Origin: Hypomesus transpacificus
Taxonomy: Eukaryota > Chordata > Actinopteri > Osmeriformes > Osmeridae
Assembly (NCBI RefSeq): GCF_021917145.1
Contig: NC_061071.1
Location: 956,460 to 1,020,459 of the forward strand
Length of the DNA stretch: 64,000 nucleotides
Direction: 5' to 3'
This document shows positions 23,401-60,571 of this stretch, one piece after another. The translations under genes were made by a program, and so were the position numbers. Under the pieces are notes generated by a model that was not told the DNA's origin, searched no databases, and was given only the letters and a program-made list of their open reading frames with translations. The stretch's first letter is position 1. Each line of letters opens with the position of its first letter.

Positions 23401-25360
23401 TGCCAGTACAATATTATCTTCATTTCCTTCTCTTAGTTCACTTGTTTGTTTGTGGGTGAGCTTGTATGTTTGTTTTCCTTTCTTTCTTTTTTCTATCATT
23501 CTCACTCTCAGACTTTTAATTAAGCTTGTTTGGTTCCCAACAGCCCAACACATGTGGCAGAGATGAGAACAAGATAAGGATGATCCACCCCCACCCCTAC
23601 CCTGTTTGCCCCCGTCTGTGGCTAAGGCATCATAAATGTCATGGAAATATGACAGCCTGCATCGGGGCTGGTGGAAAGCACGCATGAGGTAAAATAATCC
23701 TCTCTTACTCGTGCAATCTATCACAAATTGTCTGCTCAGCACAAACCTATTGTAAAACTGGCCCTGTGAAGCTGTAGGAGACACTGTACGCATGCTTGTC
23801 TTCTGCTTTCATTTTTGGGATTACAAAAAATATATAATTGATCATTATATTATTTCTAAATGGGTGTTTCTCATCTTTTTCTCTTTTTCTATTTCTCTTT
23901 TTTTACATACATGACTGTTTTAGTAACTTATAACTGTCCTCAAGACATATGGATGTGCATGATCGACTCCTCTAACCAAACACAAACATTCCTGACATTT
24001 TGCTGGTGTGTAAATGTCAGAAGAGAAGCTGTGTGTTATAAATAAAGGTGTCAGATCAAACCCTATGTTCCTTGTTGAGATTTGGTTTTAGCACGTGTCG
24101 AGCTCAGCTTTAGCATTAATATAGAAATTATTTAAAACCATCATTAGCCTGCAAGCCATGCAAGCTTGATGGCTCCTTCCATAGGCTTTAATTAGAAGAC
24201 GGGTTAGCTCTTGAGCATCTGTGCCATAGTGGTGTGATGTGTGGCTAAGTGAGGGGGGGGGGTAGTCGAGTCTAAGGGTGTGTGTCTGTGAGAGAGTGAG
24301 GAAAAGCAGGATGAGAATTATTTTCTTGTTAATCTAATTGTACCCCAACACTTGTCTTTTTGCCCTCCTCCATCTCCATGGGAACCTCACCTGCCCAGTA
24401 GAAACAGAAGGAAATGGAGGTTAGGGAAGAGGAAAGGAAGTGTGACCCCAGTCATTGTTAGAATCCAGCTGTTCTCACAGACAATGAAAGGTCAGCCTCA
24501 CTGCTCAACCATCTTCCTCATAACTTCTCACACTCAGTTGACATGGTGTGTGTGTTTGAGGGTGGGGTGGTAGACACAAACACACACACACACACGTATA
24601 CATGAAAGAGAGAGAAAGAGAGACAAAAAGACAGAGTGACAGAGTGAGAGAAATGGACACCGAAAACAACAGCAAATGAGAGACACACTCCTCTGAGTTC
24701 AATTTAATTCTGGCTGCTGGTAGCTTCCAACGCAAAAGTCTACCACAAACCTTTGATTAAAACCACAACACAATCTGTACAACACAATACCTGTAAATCA
24801 TAGGATTATTCATTATTCATTCACATGATGTAGAGTTGAGTAGATCTGAATACTGAAGACACACAAGATTGTTGAGCAGAGGTTGTGTGTGTGTGTGTGT
24901 GTGCATCAGGAGTGGGGGTTGATTCAACTATGGAATGTGTCCAGCCAAATGAGGTGAAGACTGTTGCTATGGAAACAGAGCTTCGAGGGTTAAAAATGAA
25001 AAGGGTCCAGAGGGTGTGTTTAGAGAGAACAAATGAGGGAGAGGGAGGAAGGAAGGGAGGGCGAGATAGATTGATAAAGAGAGAGAAAGAGAAAGACAAT
25101 TCTGAGTGAAATGCAGAGACTTGTGTTTGGTGTATGTATGATTGAAGACAAGTCAAAGCTGCCATTGTACAAACACAAACACACACATCAGATCCCAGTG
25201 GTTACTCCCTCTTGCTCCTGAAGTTTAATTAGCCCCCTGAGACATGTTGGTAGACGATCTCTACCAGCTCTCGTCCAGCCCTGTTACTGCTCTGATGCCC
25301 TGTGTGTTGCATTAAAATAACATTGACTCTCGTGTAGCATGGCATTTGGTAGACACAGCT

Positions 25361-25414
25361 CAGGAAGACACACAGACACACAGCACAGGAAGACACACAG
25401 ACACACAGCACACC
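25361..25414. repeat. Two-copy 27-bp tandem repeat
   Basis: A unit like CAGGAAGACACACAGACACA, continuing CAGCACA, occurs twice in a row. Confidence 0.8.
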
Positions 25415-25683
25415 ACACAACCTTCAGCTGTCAACCTTCCACTTTACAGTCAGAACTGACCCCAGCTTCTCCAACCATGACTATCCGTTGTTGCTAAGCA
25501 ACATCTCGCCACATTGACACTTGGAAACCACTTCCTTTAAGACTGGTCAGGCATAGAGATTTTCTGTGTGTTTCAGTATCTGACAAAGAGGTAGATGACA
25601 TTTGAAGAGTACCTCTTCAGATCACGCACTGCCCATCTGGGGAAGTGGCCTCATGGGGAGAGGAAAGCGTGGCCTCACTTAAT

Positions 25684-25708
25684 AACACACACACAAACAC
25701 ACACACAC

Positions 25709-25792
<84 letters not shown>

Positions 25793-25803
25793 ACACACAC
25801 ACA
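25684..25803. repeat. (CA)n microsatellite
   Basis: A 120-bp CA array with a few interruptions (AAAC, ACTTAC). It produces long His-Thr ORFs of no meaning. Confidence 0.97.
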
Positions 25804-26259
25804 GTAGTAGTATATTCCTCCCCCTTGCCTAGACACATACATGGTTAGGTTTATGCGGGTCTCATTAAATACTTATTTTTTTATTATTTTGAGATGTTTC
25901 CTTCTGAGTCTGTGAGAGGGAACTCACTTCCCCCTCTATTTATTCCTAACTTCTTTTTTTCTCCTTCCTTTCTTCTGTCTCCCTCTGAAGTCCTATGCAA
26001 CAAAGGTCAAATGTGTGTGTGCATGTGTGTGTATGTTGTGTGCGAGTCTGTGTGAATTTGAATGTGAGTGAGTTATGGGTTTCTGGTATTTTTCCATGAG
26101 GGAATGCTAAAATCTCAGGGGACCCTCTAGGTCAGTCATAAAGAGGAGGGTTCTGGTCTGGAATCTGGAGGAGGGGAGGGAGGGGGTGATAAGGGACAAT
26201 GGGGAGGGATGACTGAACATAAACCTAGGGAGTGTGTGTATGCTCATCATTTTGCACAA

Positions 26260-26520
26260 TACTTTTGCAAGAAAAAATACGGGAGTCTCTCCATTCAGTG
26301 GTGTCCAATATGCAGAAAAAGGAGTGGAAGTTGAGAGAGAGAGGAAGAGGGAGAAGTGACCCGGGAGAAGTAAAAAGAAAGAGAGAGAGCAAGGGAAAGG
26401 GACAGAGGGATAAGAAAGAAACAGAGAGAGAAGGCAAGAGAAACGAAACAGATGAGGAAGAAAAGAGAGCGGAAGGAGAAAGTGGTGAAAAGAAACAGTG
26501 GGGTAGAGGGGGGTAGAGAC
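26260..26520. repeat. Purine-rich strand-asymmetric tract
   Basis: About 260 bp in which the plus strand is mostly A and G (GAGAGAGGAAGAGGGAGAAG and similar). It is a possible triplex-forming mirror-like tract. Confidence 0.7.
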
Positions 26521-26772
26521 AGTCATAGACAAAGAGAGTGTTTGTAGGGGACAGCAATGACCTCTTCAAGGACAGACACATCACATGACTTCAGACCAGC
26601 CCCCCCACCTGCAAGAATTTGCTAACTTTTTCACTACACTCCCTTTGTCCCTCTCTTGCATTTTTTTCCTGCCTTTTACTTCATCAAACTTTCCTCACAT
26701 ACCTATTTAAGACGTTTCTATTTTTTTACAACTGTCATGTAACTTTCACATTTACACTGCCTCACTCTTTTT

Positions 26773-26876
<104 letters not shown>

Positions 26877-28873
26877 ACAGAATTGCCTTGTTATTTGAAA
26901 CCACTACCATGTAATTCACATAACTTATTTGGTACTTTTACAAGACAGCTTTTTTGACCTTAAAAGAACAGCCCAGTTCCATAGCCAACTCCACTGTGAG
27001 AGTTGTCAGCTATGTCTTGTCTCTGAGGTATTGATAGAGTTAACGTATTCAAAGTACCATAGCCTAAGGTTGATTATCCTTCTGTTTGACTCACTCCCTG
27101 GAACTCCACTTTACTTTAAGGGAAGTTCAGAAACCACACAGAATCCACAAAACAGGCAGTAAAGCAACTCAAGTGTGACATGACTCTCAATACCAAGAAA
27201 TTGGTCACCGACTCTTTCTTCAGTGAGAAGACACTGTTTGCACATACACATGCACACACTAAATGCTTGCACAAAATAAAAGGCTTGGTTTGGGCTTGAA
27301 AATATACCGGCCAAATAGGTCATGTCATAGTTCATAGTAGAGCAACAGAGAGAAGCACTCTCAGACTGTCTTCAATGTGTGAAGTTCGGTTGGCTAGGAA
27401 AATGCTTTTGTTTGCTTGTTTGTTGGTGTGTGTGTGTAGGAGTGGGTGTAGGAGTGGGTGTATGTGTGTGTCCTTTCTGGACAGAGGCCCTTTGTTTGTC
27501 GTGCCAGGTCTATTGCTAAGGCCTCTGCTTCATGTTTCTCCCTCACTCTCTCCTTCTTTCCTCTGGGAGTAAGCTAAACATGAGGGACAAGTTTAGCTCT
27601 GTCACATGGCAGCTCTGAGAGACGGGGACACTGGCCAGATACACATAGTGTATACAATTAAATGAGAATCTTCATCTTTTCTCCCTCTCTTTTCATTTAA
27701 ATCTCTCTCTCTCTTCTTTGTTTCCATTCAGACGTTCAGCCTTCCCCCACTCTTCTCTCTATCCTCTCAGACTACTGTCTTCCTCCATCTCTCCATTCTG
27801 ACTTCACTTCCCCACCCCCTCTTCATGCCACAGTCTCTTCCTCATTTGTAATCAAGGGATCAAGCCAGGCTGGTATTTGCCAGATGTGTGTGTATATGTT
27901 TGCGTGTGTGTGTCTATTTGTGTATTTGTTTATGTGACACTTCAACCACAAATGAGATATTCTCTCCCACATCTTAGTTAGAACAAATGCTGGTTCTGCA
28001 CAACTTCCATCACCCAAAAAAAGAAGATTGAACTGCAATATCTACGGGTTGAGTTCAATCAGAATAGGAATGATTGATGAAGCATTTCTCCTCTCTCTTT
28101 CTTCTGTATTTGTTTTCCATGTCTTACTCTCACTTTGTCACTTACCTCTTGGGTCAAGGATTGGTAGGACTTAGTTCAATCATCATTGGGACATCTAAAA
28201 CATATAGCTCTGATTAGATTAAACCTATCATGTCATATCAGAGGCAGGAAGAGTTTAAATGATTCCCCTTGGTCAAAACCATACAGTTCTCCTCATAGCC
28301 ATCCTCAGTAAACTCTCTCCCAACATTTAAAACACCAAACATTTTCCTGGGACTAAATGTACAAGTTATTGCCCACACAGTCCAGTCAATGAGCATGTGT
28401 TGGTTGGTTTTGCGAAGACAAACATTTCTTTCACAGGCATAAAAGTATACACATTCACATTCACTTGCTCACGCACTTCTCAAACACTCTTCTCTTGTCT
28501 TTCTCCATCTCCTCCCCCATCTTTTTCTTACAAACTGCCTCTTGTTACAGACCAGCAACCACAAACAACCAGATGTTTACCAAACAGACTTCCAACAGTA
28601 GTCTGATCAGTAACCTCTAGTCATGGCAGCATAAAAGGACAACATCTATGACTTGGTGTGTCAAGGGTATGCACTTTATGTTAGCTTTGGTCAAGGTGAA
28701 TGGACAATTGAATGTTAACTAAAACCTGATGAGAAAAATAGTTGTTTGAACAAAACTTATTTTTAACTTTTGTCCACAAACAAACATATTAATGTACAAT
28801 ATTTTGTTGCTTTTTTGTTTGTATTTCCAATGTTATCTTCATGACAGCATATTTTATTCTGTTTCTCTCCAAG

Positions 28874-29637
28874 CGGTACATCATGAAACACAGGCCAGGA
28901 GGTACAAAATGTCCCCCCATTGTTGCCCCACCCCATACATTAACAGCAGTGCACTTGGAGCAAAAATGTAATCACAATTATATCTTTCCTGAGAAATATA
29001 CAATAGTTCCATGACAAAACAGGTTATTGTTTGTTAATGTTCGCGCTGTTGATTTAAGCTCAGTTGACTCAGTTCCAATTCACAGATCACAGAGTATTGC
29101 TGTTTCCTTATGGAGAGTGCTATGGTACTGATCCCAGCACAGCAAGCTCTGCCAGGATGAATACTTCACCCAAATAACTGACGGCTAAAAAGAAAACTTG
29201 ATTGATTGACCATAAAACAATCTGTTAATGCAGATTACTAGACATGCATGGTCGTGTAGTGTTGAATTAAATTCATTGTGTCTGATGGATGTTGTCTTTT
29301 TCCAGGTTGGGTGGAAAAAGAAACGTACTATCGAGGCTGTCCGAAATCCCCAGACTCCACTCTGACTCATTTACATTTAGTCATTTAGCAGACGCTCTTA
29401 TCCAGAGAGACTTACAGTAAATACAGGGACATACCCCCTGAGGCAAGTAGGGTGAAGTGCCTTGCCCAAGGACACAACATAATTTGGCACGGCTGGGAAT
29501 CGATCCGGCAACCTTCTGATTACTAGCCCGACTCCCTCAACGCTCAGCCACCTGACTCCCTGATATAATAAGCATTTTGACGAGGCATTGAGATGTATTT
29601 GGCTGTCCCAACTGTGAGATTGTGATTCTAAAATAAA
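28874..29637 (+). pseudogene. Relic of a fourth Na+,K+-ATPase alpha-1 gene: end of exon 21, intron 21, exon 22 and 3' UTR
   Basis: 28874-28901 encodes RYIMKHRPGG and ends in a donor-like GTACAA, matching the end of exon 21 ([10 protein letters not shown]) of the downstream copies. 29306-29331 after TTTTTCCAG encodes the terminal GWVEKETYY, but the stop codon is CGA (29332-29334) instead of TGA, so reading continues. Between them, 29108-29160 (CAGCACAGCAAGCTCTG and neighbours) matches the last intron of copy B near 45800-45850. The 3' UTR and AATAAA (29632-29637) resemble those of copies A and B and are split by a SINE. Nothing of exons 1-20 was found. The first two thirds of exon 21 are missing, with an acceptor-like CTCTCCAAG joined directly to CGG. 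This is a dead array member. Confidence 0.85.
29368..29564 (-). mobile_element. tRNA-derived SINE inserted in the relic's 3' UTR
   Basis: On the minus strand the head reads GTGGCTGAGCG (A-box-like), then GGATCGATTCC (B-box-like), and the body ends in AGCGTCTGCTAAATGACTAA and an AAATG tail. This is the widespread fish SINE whose reverse form reads TCATTTAGCAGACGCTCTTA. It looks nearly full length. Shorter pieces of the same family are at 35022, 44204, 47969 and probably 53185. Confidence 0.8.
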
Positions 29638-29639
29638 TA

Positions 29640-30560
29640 ACACTTCAACAGTAACTCTTTAGAATCTGTCTTCAAGGCAATGGTCCTTGAGGTGAACTCA
29701 TTGTTCAGGAAGGGAAATACAAATGAAATATGTGCAGTTAGAAGATTTCCAAAGATCTGGACTGACACTGCAAAGGTCAGCCTGAGGAGTCTGTTTGGAC
29801 TTTGATATTTGATGACCCACTGGGTACTGGTAGACTCCTGTTTAAAAAAGGTGCTATCAGAAGAATATACCATCAACTATTGACCACTTACACCATCACC
29901 TCAGTGATAATCATGTGGATCACTGGTGTTTAGGCGCTCTTCCTACGAACGATGAGACTAGAGCCATGACAGAATCTGTTAACACATAACAACTGATATT
30001 GTAAATCAATGCGGCGCAAAATGGTGAGATGTGATGGCCTGTTATTGAGTAGACATAAACAAGTAGACGTTTACTAAACACACTACCAGGAACATCGAGT
30101 CAATCATTGGGACAATCTGTGTTCCCGTGTACTGTATAGCAAGGTTATGCACATCCGCCCTCACTCACTATCTTTTGATCTGAATATGATAGTCTACTCT
30201 ACCAGCAACGGCTAAGCAATGAAAGTGAACAATCTAATGAGTCATTTGAAGTACCAATTGATCCACCAATCAATTTCTTACTCCTTTCTTTTGTAATGTC
30301 ATGTTCAAATATACCTAAACCAGGAACTGGGATTGTCCTTGATGAAGTTTTTAACTTCAGATGATTGATGTACATTTGATAACTATTATTGTCTGGAAAG
30401 AGAACATAAACATATGACAAAGATGCCTGTCAAAAGATACATGCATGTGCATCATGCTGTTAAATGGTATAACTGTTTCGATTACAAGATAATAGAGTTT
30501 AGTTACCCTTCATGACTTTATCACTTCATCTCTCCCTGTCCCCTTGCCACCCCACATTTT
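29640..30560. other. Spacer between the relic and copy A
   Basis: The left part (29640-29800) still resembles the 3' flanks of copies A and B (for example GAATCTGTCTT followed by a GGTCCTTGA block), as expected for tandem duplication units. No ORF of interest was seen. Confidence 0.55.
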
Positions 30561-30736
30561 TACTGTAAACGTTAAACAAATATGCTTTCATTCAGAGTGC
30601 GTGTTGTGAAAATGACCTACCTGCACAGGTAAAGTTTGCATAAATAAACTAATTAGAGGCCCCCATTCATGCTCCTTCCTAATTTCCTTGGATTACATCT
30701 CCGAGGAAACTGAGCAAGGACTTTTAAAGGTATAAA
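30561..30736 (+). promoter_or_regulatory. Promoter of ATPase copy A, block shared with copy B
   Basis: A TATAAA box lies at 30731-30736, 139 bp above the ATG. Upstream, TACTGTAAACGTTAAACAA (30561-30579), TTTCATTCAGAGTGC, AATGACCTACCTG, ACCTGCACAGGT (30619-30630) and GCATAAATAAA all recur in the same order above copy B (38458-38627). The first motif contains two forkhead-like cores (GTAAAC, TAAACA). Factor assignments are inference. Confidence 0.7.
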
Positions 30737-30874
30737 GGTAGGCACTCCTTAGTCATCCAGCCATGGAACTCCAGAGTCTGAGGACAGAGTGAGCGCAACA
30801 CAAACAGGGAAGATTTTCTGGTGGAGTACTCTCAACAAGGACCGAAAAGTAGCGTTGGCTACAGGGCTACAACC

Positions 30875-37532
<6,658 letters not shown>

Positions 37533-38457
37533 GGCAGAGAAGCTACCCCGAGATCCCCAGATTCCACTCCTCAGACATCTAGGTATTACAGTACTTCCAA
37601 ATCTGACTGCTGTGATACAGTGAGCATTGCAATATGGCTCTGGGATGCACTTGGGGTGTTCTGATTGTGACTTTGTGATTGTAAAATAAATAACACTTTA
37701 ACAGTAACTCTTGAATTATTAGAATCTGTCTTAAAGGAATTGATCCTTAAAATAAATGAATTGCTCAGGATCATAAATAAAAACGTGTCTCGGAAAATAC
37801 AAATACACAGATAGTTCAAATACTTTAACATTTATTTATTTCATGTAACTATCACATTAGCCATTACTGCTGCATCACGCATAAAGAGCCATTTATTGAC
37901 TTGTGGTCAATAAATACTACTGACATCCAAATATCAGCAACCTTCAGTTCTGTCAAGCCAAATGGTCAGGCTGTCTGAGTGAACATTTGAATAGTGTACA
38001 CTTCCACCTTTTCTACTAATCTTTGTAACTGAATATCCTGGTGTAGTCTTGCATAAAATCAAAGTAAATAATCCAAATTGAGTTATGAAATATGTCTTTC
38101 CACATGTCTCTCTTGAACATGTCTCTGTCTATTTGAAATGTTATATTAAAATACACCTAAAACAGGAACTAGATGCCCTTGAGGCCCACACCAAGTTTGA
38201 CATGGCTACCCAACTGCTTTTGTATGAATAGCAAACATAAACTTGTAGCAAGTGTCAATAAGTACAAAGCCCCAAGTGTAATAAAACTTACACTTTTATG
38301 CCCAAAACGTATTGCAGTTTAGATGTTGTAATGAATCATAATTTTCCACAATTCTTAATGAAGATACCCTCACTCATCCTTCATATATCTGTATCAAATC
38401 TGTATATCTCTCTATCTTTGTCATTCTCTCTCTTTCCCACCCACACCACATTGTTTC
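37533..38457. other. Spacer between copies A and B (copy A 3' UTR and flank)
   Basis: The copy A 3' UTR is followed by AT-rich sequence. An AATAAA signal at 37685-37690 is listed separately. No ORF of interest was seen. Confidence 0.6.
37685..37690 (+). terminator. atp1a1: Polyadenylation signal of copy A
   Basis: AATAAA within GTAAAATAAATAACAC, about 155 nt after the stop. The same context occurs in copy B and the relic. Confidence 0.75.
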
Positions 38458-38627
38458 TACTGTAAACGTTAAACAAGGATTCTTTCATTCAGAGTGCTTG
38501 TCGTCAAAATGACCTACCTGTACAGGTGAAGGTTGCATAAATAAATAAATTAACAGCCCCCTCCACTCACCTTCGTAATTTTCCTGGAGCACCTCCTCTT
38601 TGGGCATGGGATCCTGTTGGGTATAAA
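38458..38627 (+). promoter_or_regulatory. Promoter of ATPase copy B, block shared with copy A
   Basis: TATAAA at 38622-38627 lies 142 bp above the ATG, in the same GTATAAAGGTAGGCA context as in copy A. TACTGTAAACGTTAAACAA (38458-38476) and the perfect palindrome ACCTGTACAGGT (38516-38527) are in the same order and spacing as upstream of copy A. Confidence 0.7.
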
Positions 38628-38768
38628 GGTAGGCAAAGCTTAGTCAACCATCCACGAAGCTCTGGGAAATCTGAAGAAGAACGGAAAGAGGGACAAGTGT
38701 GGTCGGCTTGCAGGTGGAGTTCTCACTACCAGGAGGAAAAACGTATTACTTGGGACTAAGTTGCAGCT

Positions 38769-46014
<7,246 letters not shown>

Positions 46015-48269
46015 GGCAGAGAAGCTACCCAGAGATCCCCAGAGTCCACATACCTCTCAAACAGCTATGTTACAGTCCATCCTAATCTGGCTGCTGTGAT
46101 ACAATAAGCAATGTGATGAGGCATTGAGGTCTATTTGGGGTGTCCTGATTGTGAAATTGTGGTTCTAAAATAAATAACATTTCAACTGTAATGCTGGAGG
46201 TCATTTTATATTGTGTTGAATTGTATTGCACCAGTATTCAGGGTCATGGTCCTTGAATTAAACTTGTTCTGGAATGGATGTTACCACCCTAGATCAAAAT
46301 CTATATTTATATAAATATAAAAGCAACAAAAAGTTATGTGTAAAATTAAAATAAATACAGGAAAATGAGTTGACATTTGAATATTGATATCCACAATACG
46401 TAAAATGAAGGTCAGCATGTCTTTGTATCCCCTGAAGAACCCTGGCCTTTGGTATTTAAAGACCAGGGTTAAACCTCTAAAATAGAGTTATATCAGAAGA
46501 ATTTACTACTACTCTATCTACTATTGAACAAGACCTGTGATAATCATTAGAGTCCCAAGTGTATGGGCAAAGTTTAGGCTCTCTCGGTAACAATGGGGGT
46601 TGTGTTTGGTATGCAAATAGCTTTTTCAGATAAGAGTTTGAGACAGGGAGTTTGGGCAGAAATGCCAAAATGGGGGCGATGTGAGAATTCCTCTGCACTC
46701 TGATCAGAATCATGGCAGCACTATTATGAAAACATTGGAGCTTCTGGAGTTCCCTGACAGGAATCTAGATTGTCTGAGTGTCTGAAAGAAGACAGGGTAT
46801 GAAGAACTCAGGTAGTGTCTTTGTACCTATGAGAATTGCTATGCAAATACAGAGTGTTGCCATCACAATGGGATAATTTGTTTACCAGTTCAGTCTCTCC
46901 CTTCGAGGCTGGCCTATGAGTCTGGGGGATGGGGGGATTAAGGGTTTGATGAGAGGGGAGCCAAGGTAAAAACTAAGTGCTTTGATGGGATGTACATGGA
47001 TCTGTTTCAAGAGGTGACAGCTGACTGCACACTAGGGGGCAGTATACAAAGTAAGGGATACACATTGTCCTACTGCTACCTCAGTGGGGACTGGAACGTG
47101 ATAGTTTCCATGGCAACCCTTAGGATCTGGCTCACAGCATGTAAATAGAATTTGATATATTTTTAGTACACTCTTTGAGAACACACATGCTGTTGGCATG
47201 CCCCTCTTCCCGCTCCACACGTAGACACATTTTACCTGATGTGTTATCTCTCCATCTGGTCATCACATATCTTACAAGAACTGACAGACAAACCCTTAGA
47301 AACAACCTATTGTGTTTTCATACTCTAGTGCATATTCTGACAGTTCTGTGTAAGGTTATTTATTTCCTAAACCATTTAAGAATAAAAACAAGAAGTCCCC
47401 GTAAACCTGCTGTTGTTAACACAATTTTCCTAGTACCTGATGTGCACTAAGTGTCTACTGAATTGTATTATATTGCATTGAATTGCATTGCATTCTGTTT
47501 TCTGTTCACTGACATCCAGGTGTCATTTGTTTTATTTGTTGCCCAGCATCTCTGCTGTCATCACGCATGATGGAACATTCTTCACTTATTCTTATTGATA
47601 ATGAAAATCAATGCTGGACAACATTAGGAGATGTGGAGGTCAGTTATGGTGGTTGAATCTGCCTTCCTCCAGTTAGACCTTGACGTTACTGCACTGAAAG
47701 TGAAGTAACCGGGAGTTAAGACTTGAGAAAGGACCTTGAGACAAGGGTTAATAGTTAGGATGTCAACTGGAACTGGTTAATCATTCATAGATGCAACAAC
47801 TGACATCTTGTGACACAGATGGTTTAATTAGTCTTCAAACAAGGTCACCCTGGCCAGAGAGTGCAAGGCCTTAAAGGTGCAAGGCTATGTGGGTTATTTC
47901 TTCTTCAAGCTGCTGGAAATGTTGCAGTCTTCAGGCTAAAGTAGTTGTACACAAGCTTTTGTTACTTAGGATAAAAGTGTCTGCTAAATGTCATATAGCT
48001 GCTTACTTCTTGTGGAATAGATTGCTCAAGTCAGCCACCCGCAGAGAGTAATTCTTCAAATCCTGTGATATATCTTTACTTGATGCATAAAATCCTGTCT
48101 GACAAAAAACGAAATAAATCGTATTCAAAAGAGGAATTTATTTAGTAGAATGTGGATGTAGTAGTGGATTTAGTAATATTATCCCATGTTAACGGTGCAA
48201 TGATTCAAACAGGCCTCTCCATTTTTTTCATGAAAGCTGATCATTGTAAAACGTCCAACCATCATGACT
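46015..48269. other. Spacer between copies B and C
   Basis: The copy B 3' UTR and flank are followed by unremarkable sequence. A reverse fragment of the common SINE is at 47969-47993 (GGATAAAAGTGTCTGCTAAA). No coding exon was recognised. Confidence 0.6.
46169..46174 (+). terminator. atp1a1: Polyadenylation signal of copy B
   Basis: AATAAA in CTAAAATAAATAACAT, about 155 nt after the stop, matching copy A and the relic. Confidence 0.75.
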
Positions 48270-48337
48270 CCGCCCCATCTATGTTACCATGGCAAGAAGT
48301 GCAGACGTCACAATCGAATAAACTCACTGTATATAAG
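48270..48337 (+). promoter_or_regulatory. atp1a1: Promoter of ATPase copy C: GC box, CRE-like site, TATA box
   Basis: CCGCCCC (48270-48276), GACGTCA (48304-48310, CRE-like on the minus strand) and TATATAAG (48330-48337) precede the ATG at 48497. Mammalian Atp1a1 promoters use a GC box combined with an ATF/CRE site near the start, so this copy seems to keep the ancestral arrangement. Copies A and B lack it. Confidence 0.6.
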
Positions 48338-48496
48338 TATTGGACCTTGTAACTAGAGAAAGCTTGGATGAGTGTCCGGGTGGAGTGACACGTGTGGACG
48401 AGGGCACATCCAGGAGGCAATTCAGTTAAATACAAATAAAATTAGATAAACTGGGATTTTATTTTTTCTAGTTGAATCCTCCAGAAAGCAACCAAC

Positions 48497-60360
<11,864 letters not shown>

Positions 60361-60565
60361 AAAGCATCCAGTTTGCATCGCTCGAGTTTTCTTGCATGGT
60401 TGTCTTGCTGCTCGGAAATTTTAACCTCCTATAAAATGTGGATGTGTTTTTATATAGGGAATGCTTGATACTAAAACACTGAGATCGTGATGACCAAGAC
60501 ATTGACATTGCGTGCCTTGTTTCTGGAACAGGACCAATTTTATACTTGTTTTTAACAGTAATATG

Positions 60566-60571
60566 AATAAA
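60566..60571 (+). terminator. atp1a1: Polyadenylation signal of copy C
   Basis: AATAAA about 206 nt after the stop. The 3' UTR is not similar to those of copies A and B. Confidence 0.75.

Noticed and set aside
25595-25848. His-Thr repeat ORFs
   Set aside because: They are translations of the CA microsatellite.
29368-29564. A tRNA gene, suggested by A-box and B-box-like motifs
   Set aside because: The sequence continues into the known SINE body and tail and cannot fold into a complete cloverleaf with an acceptor stem.
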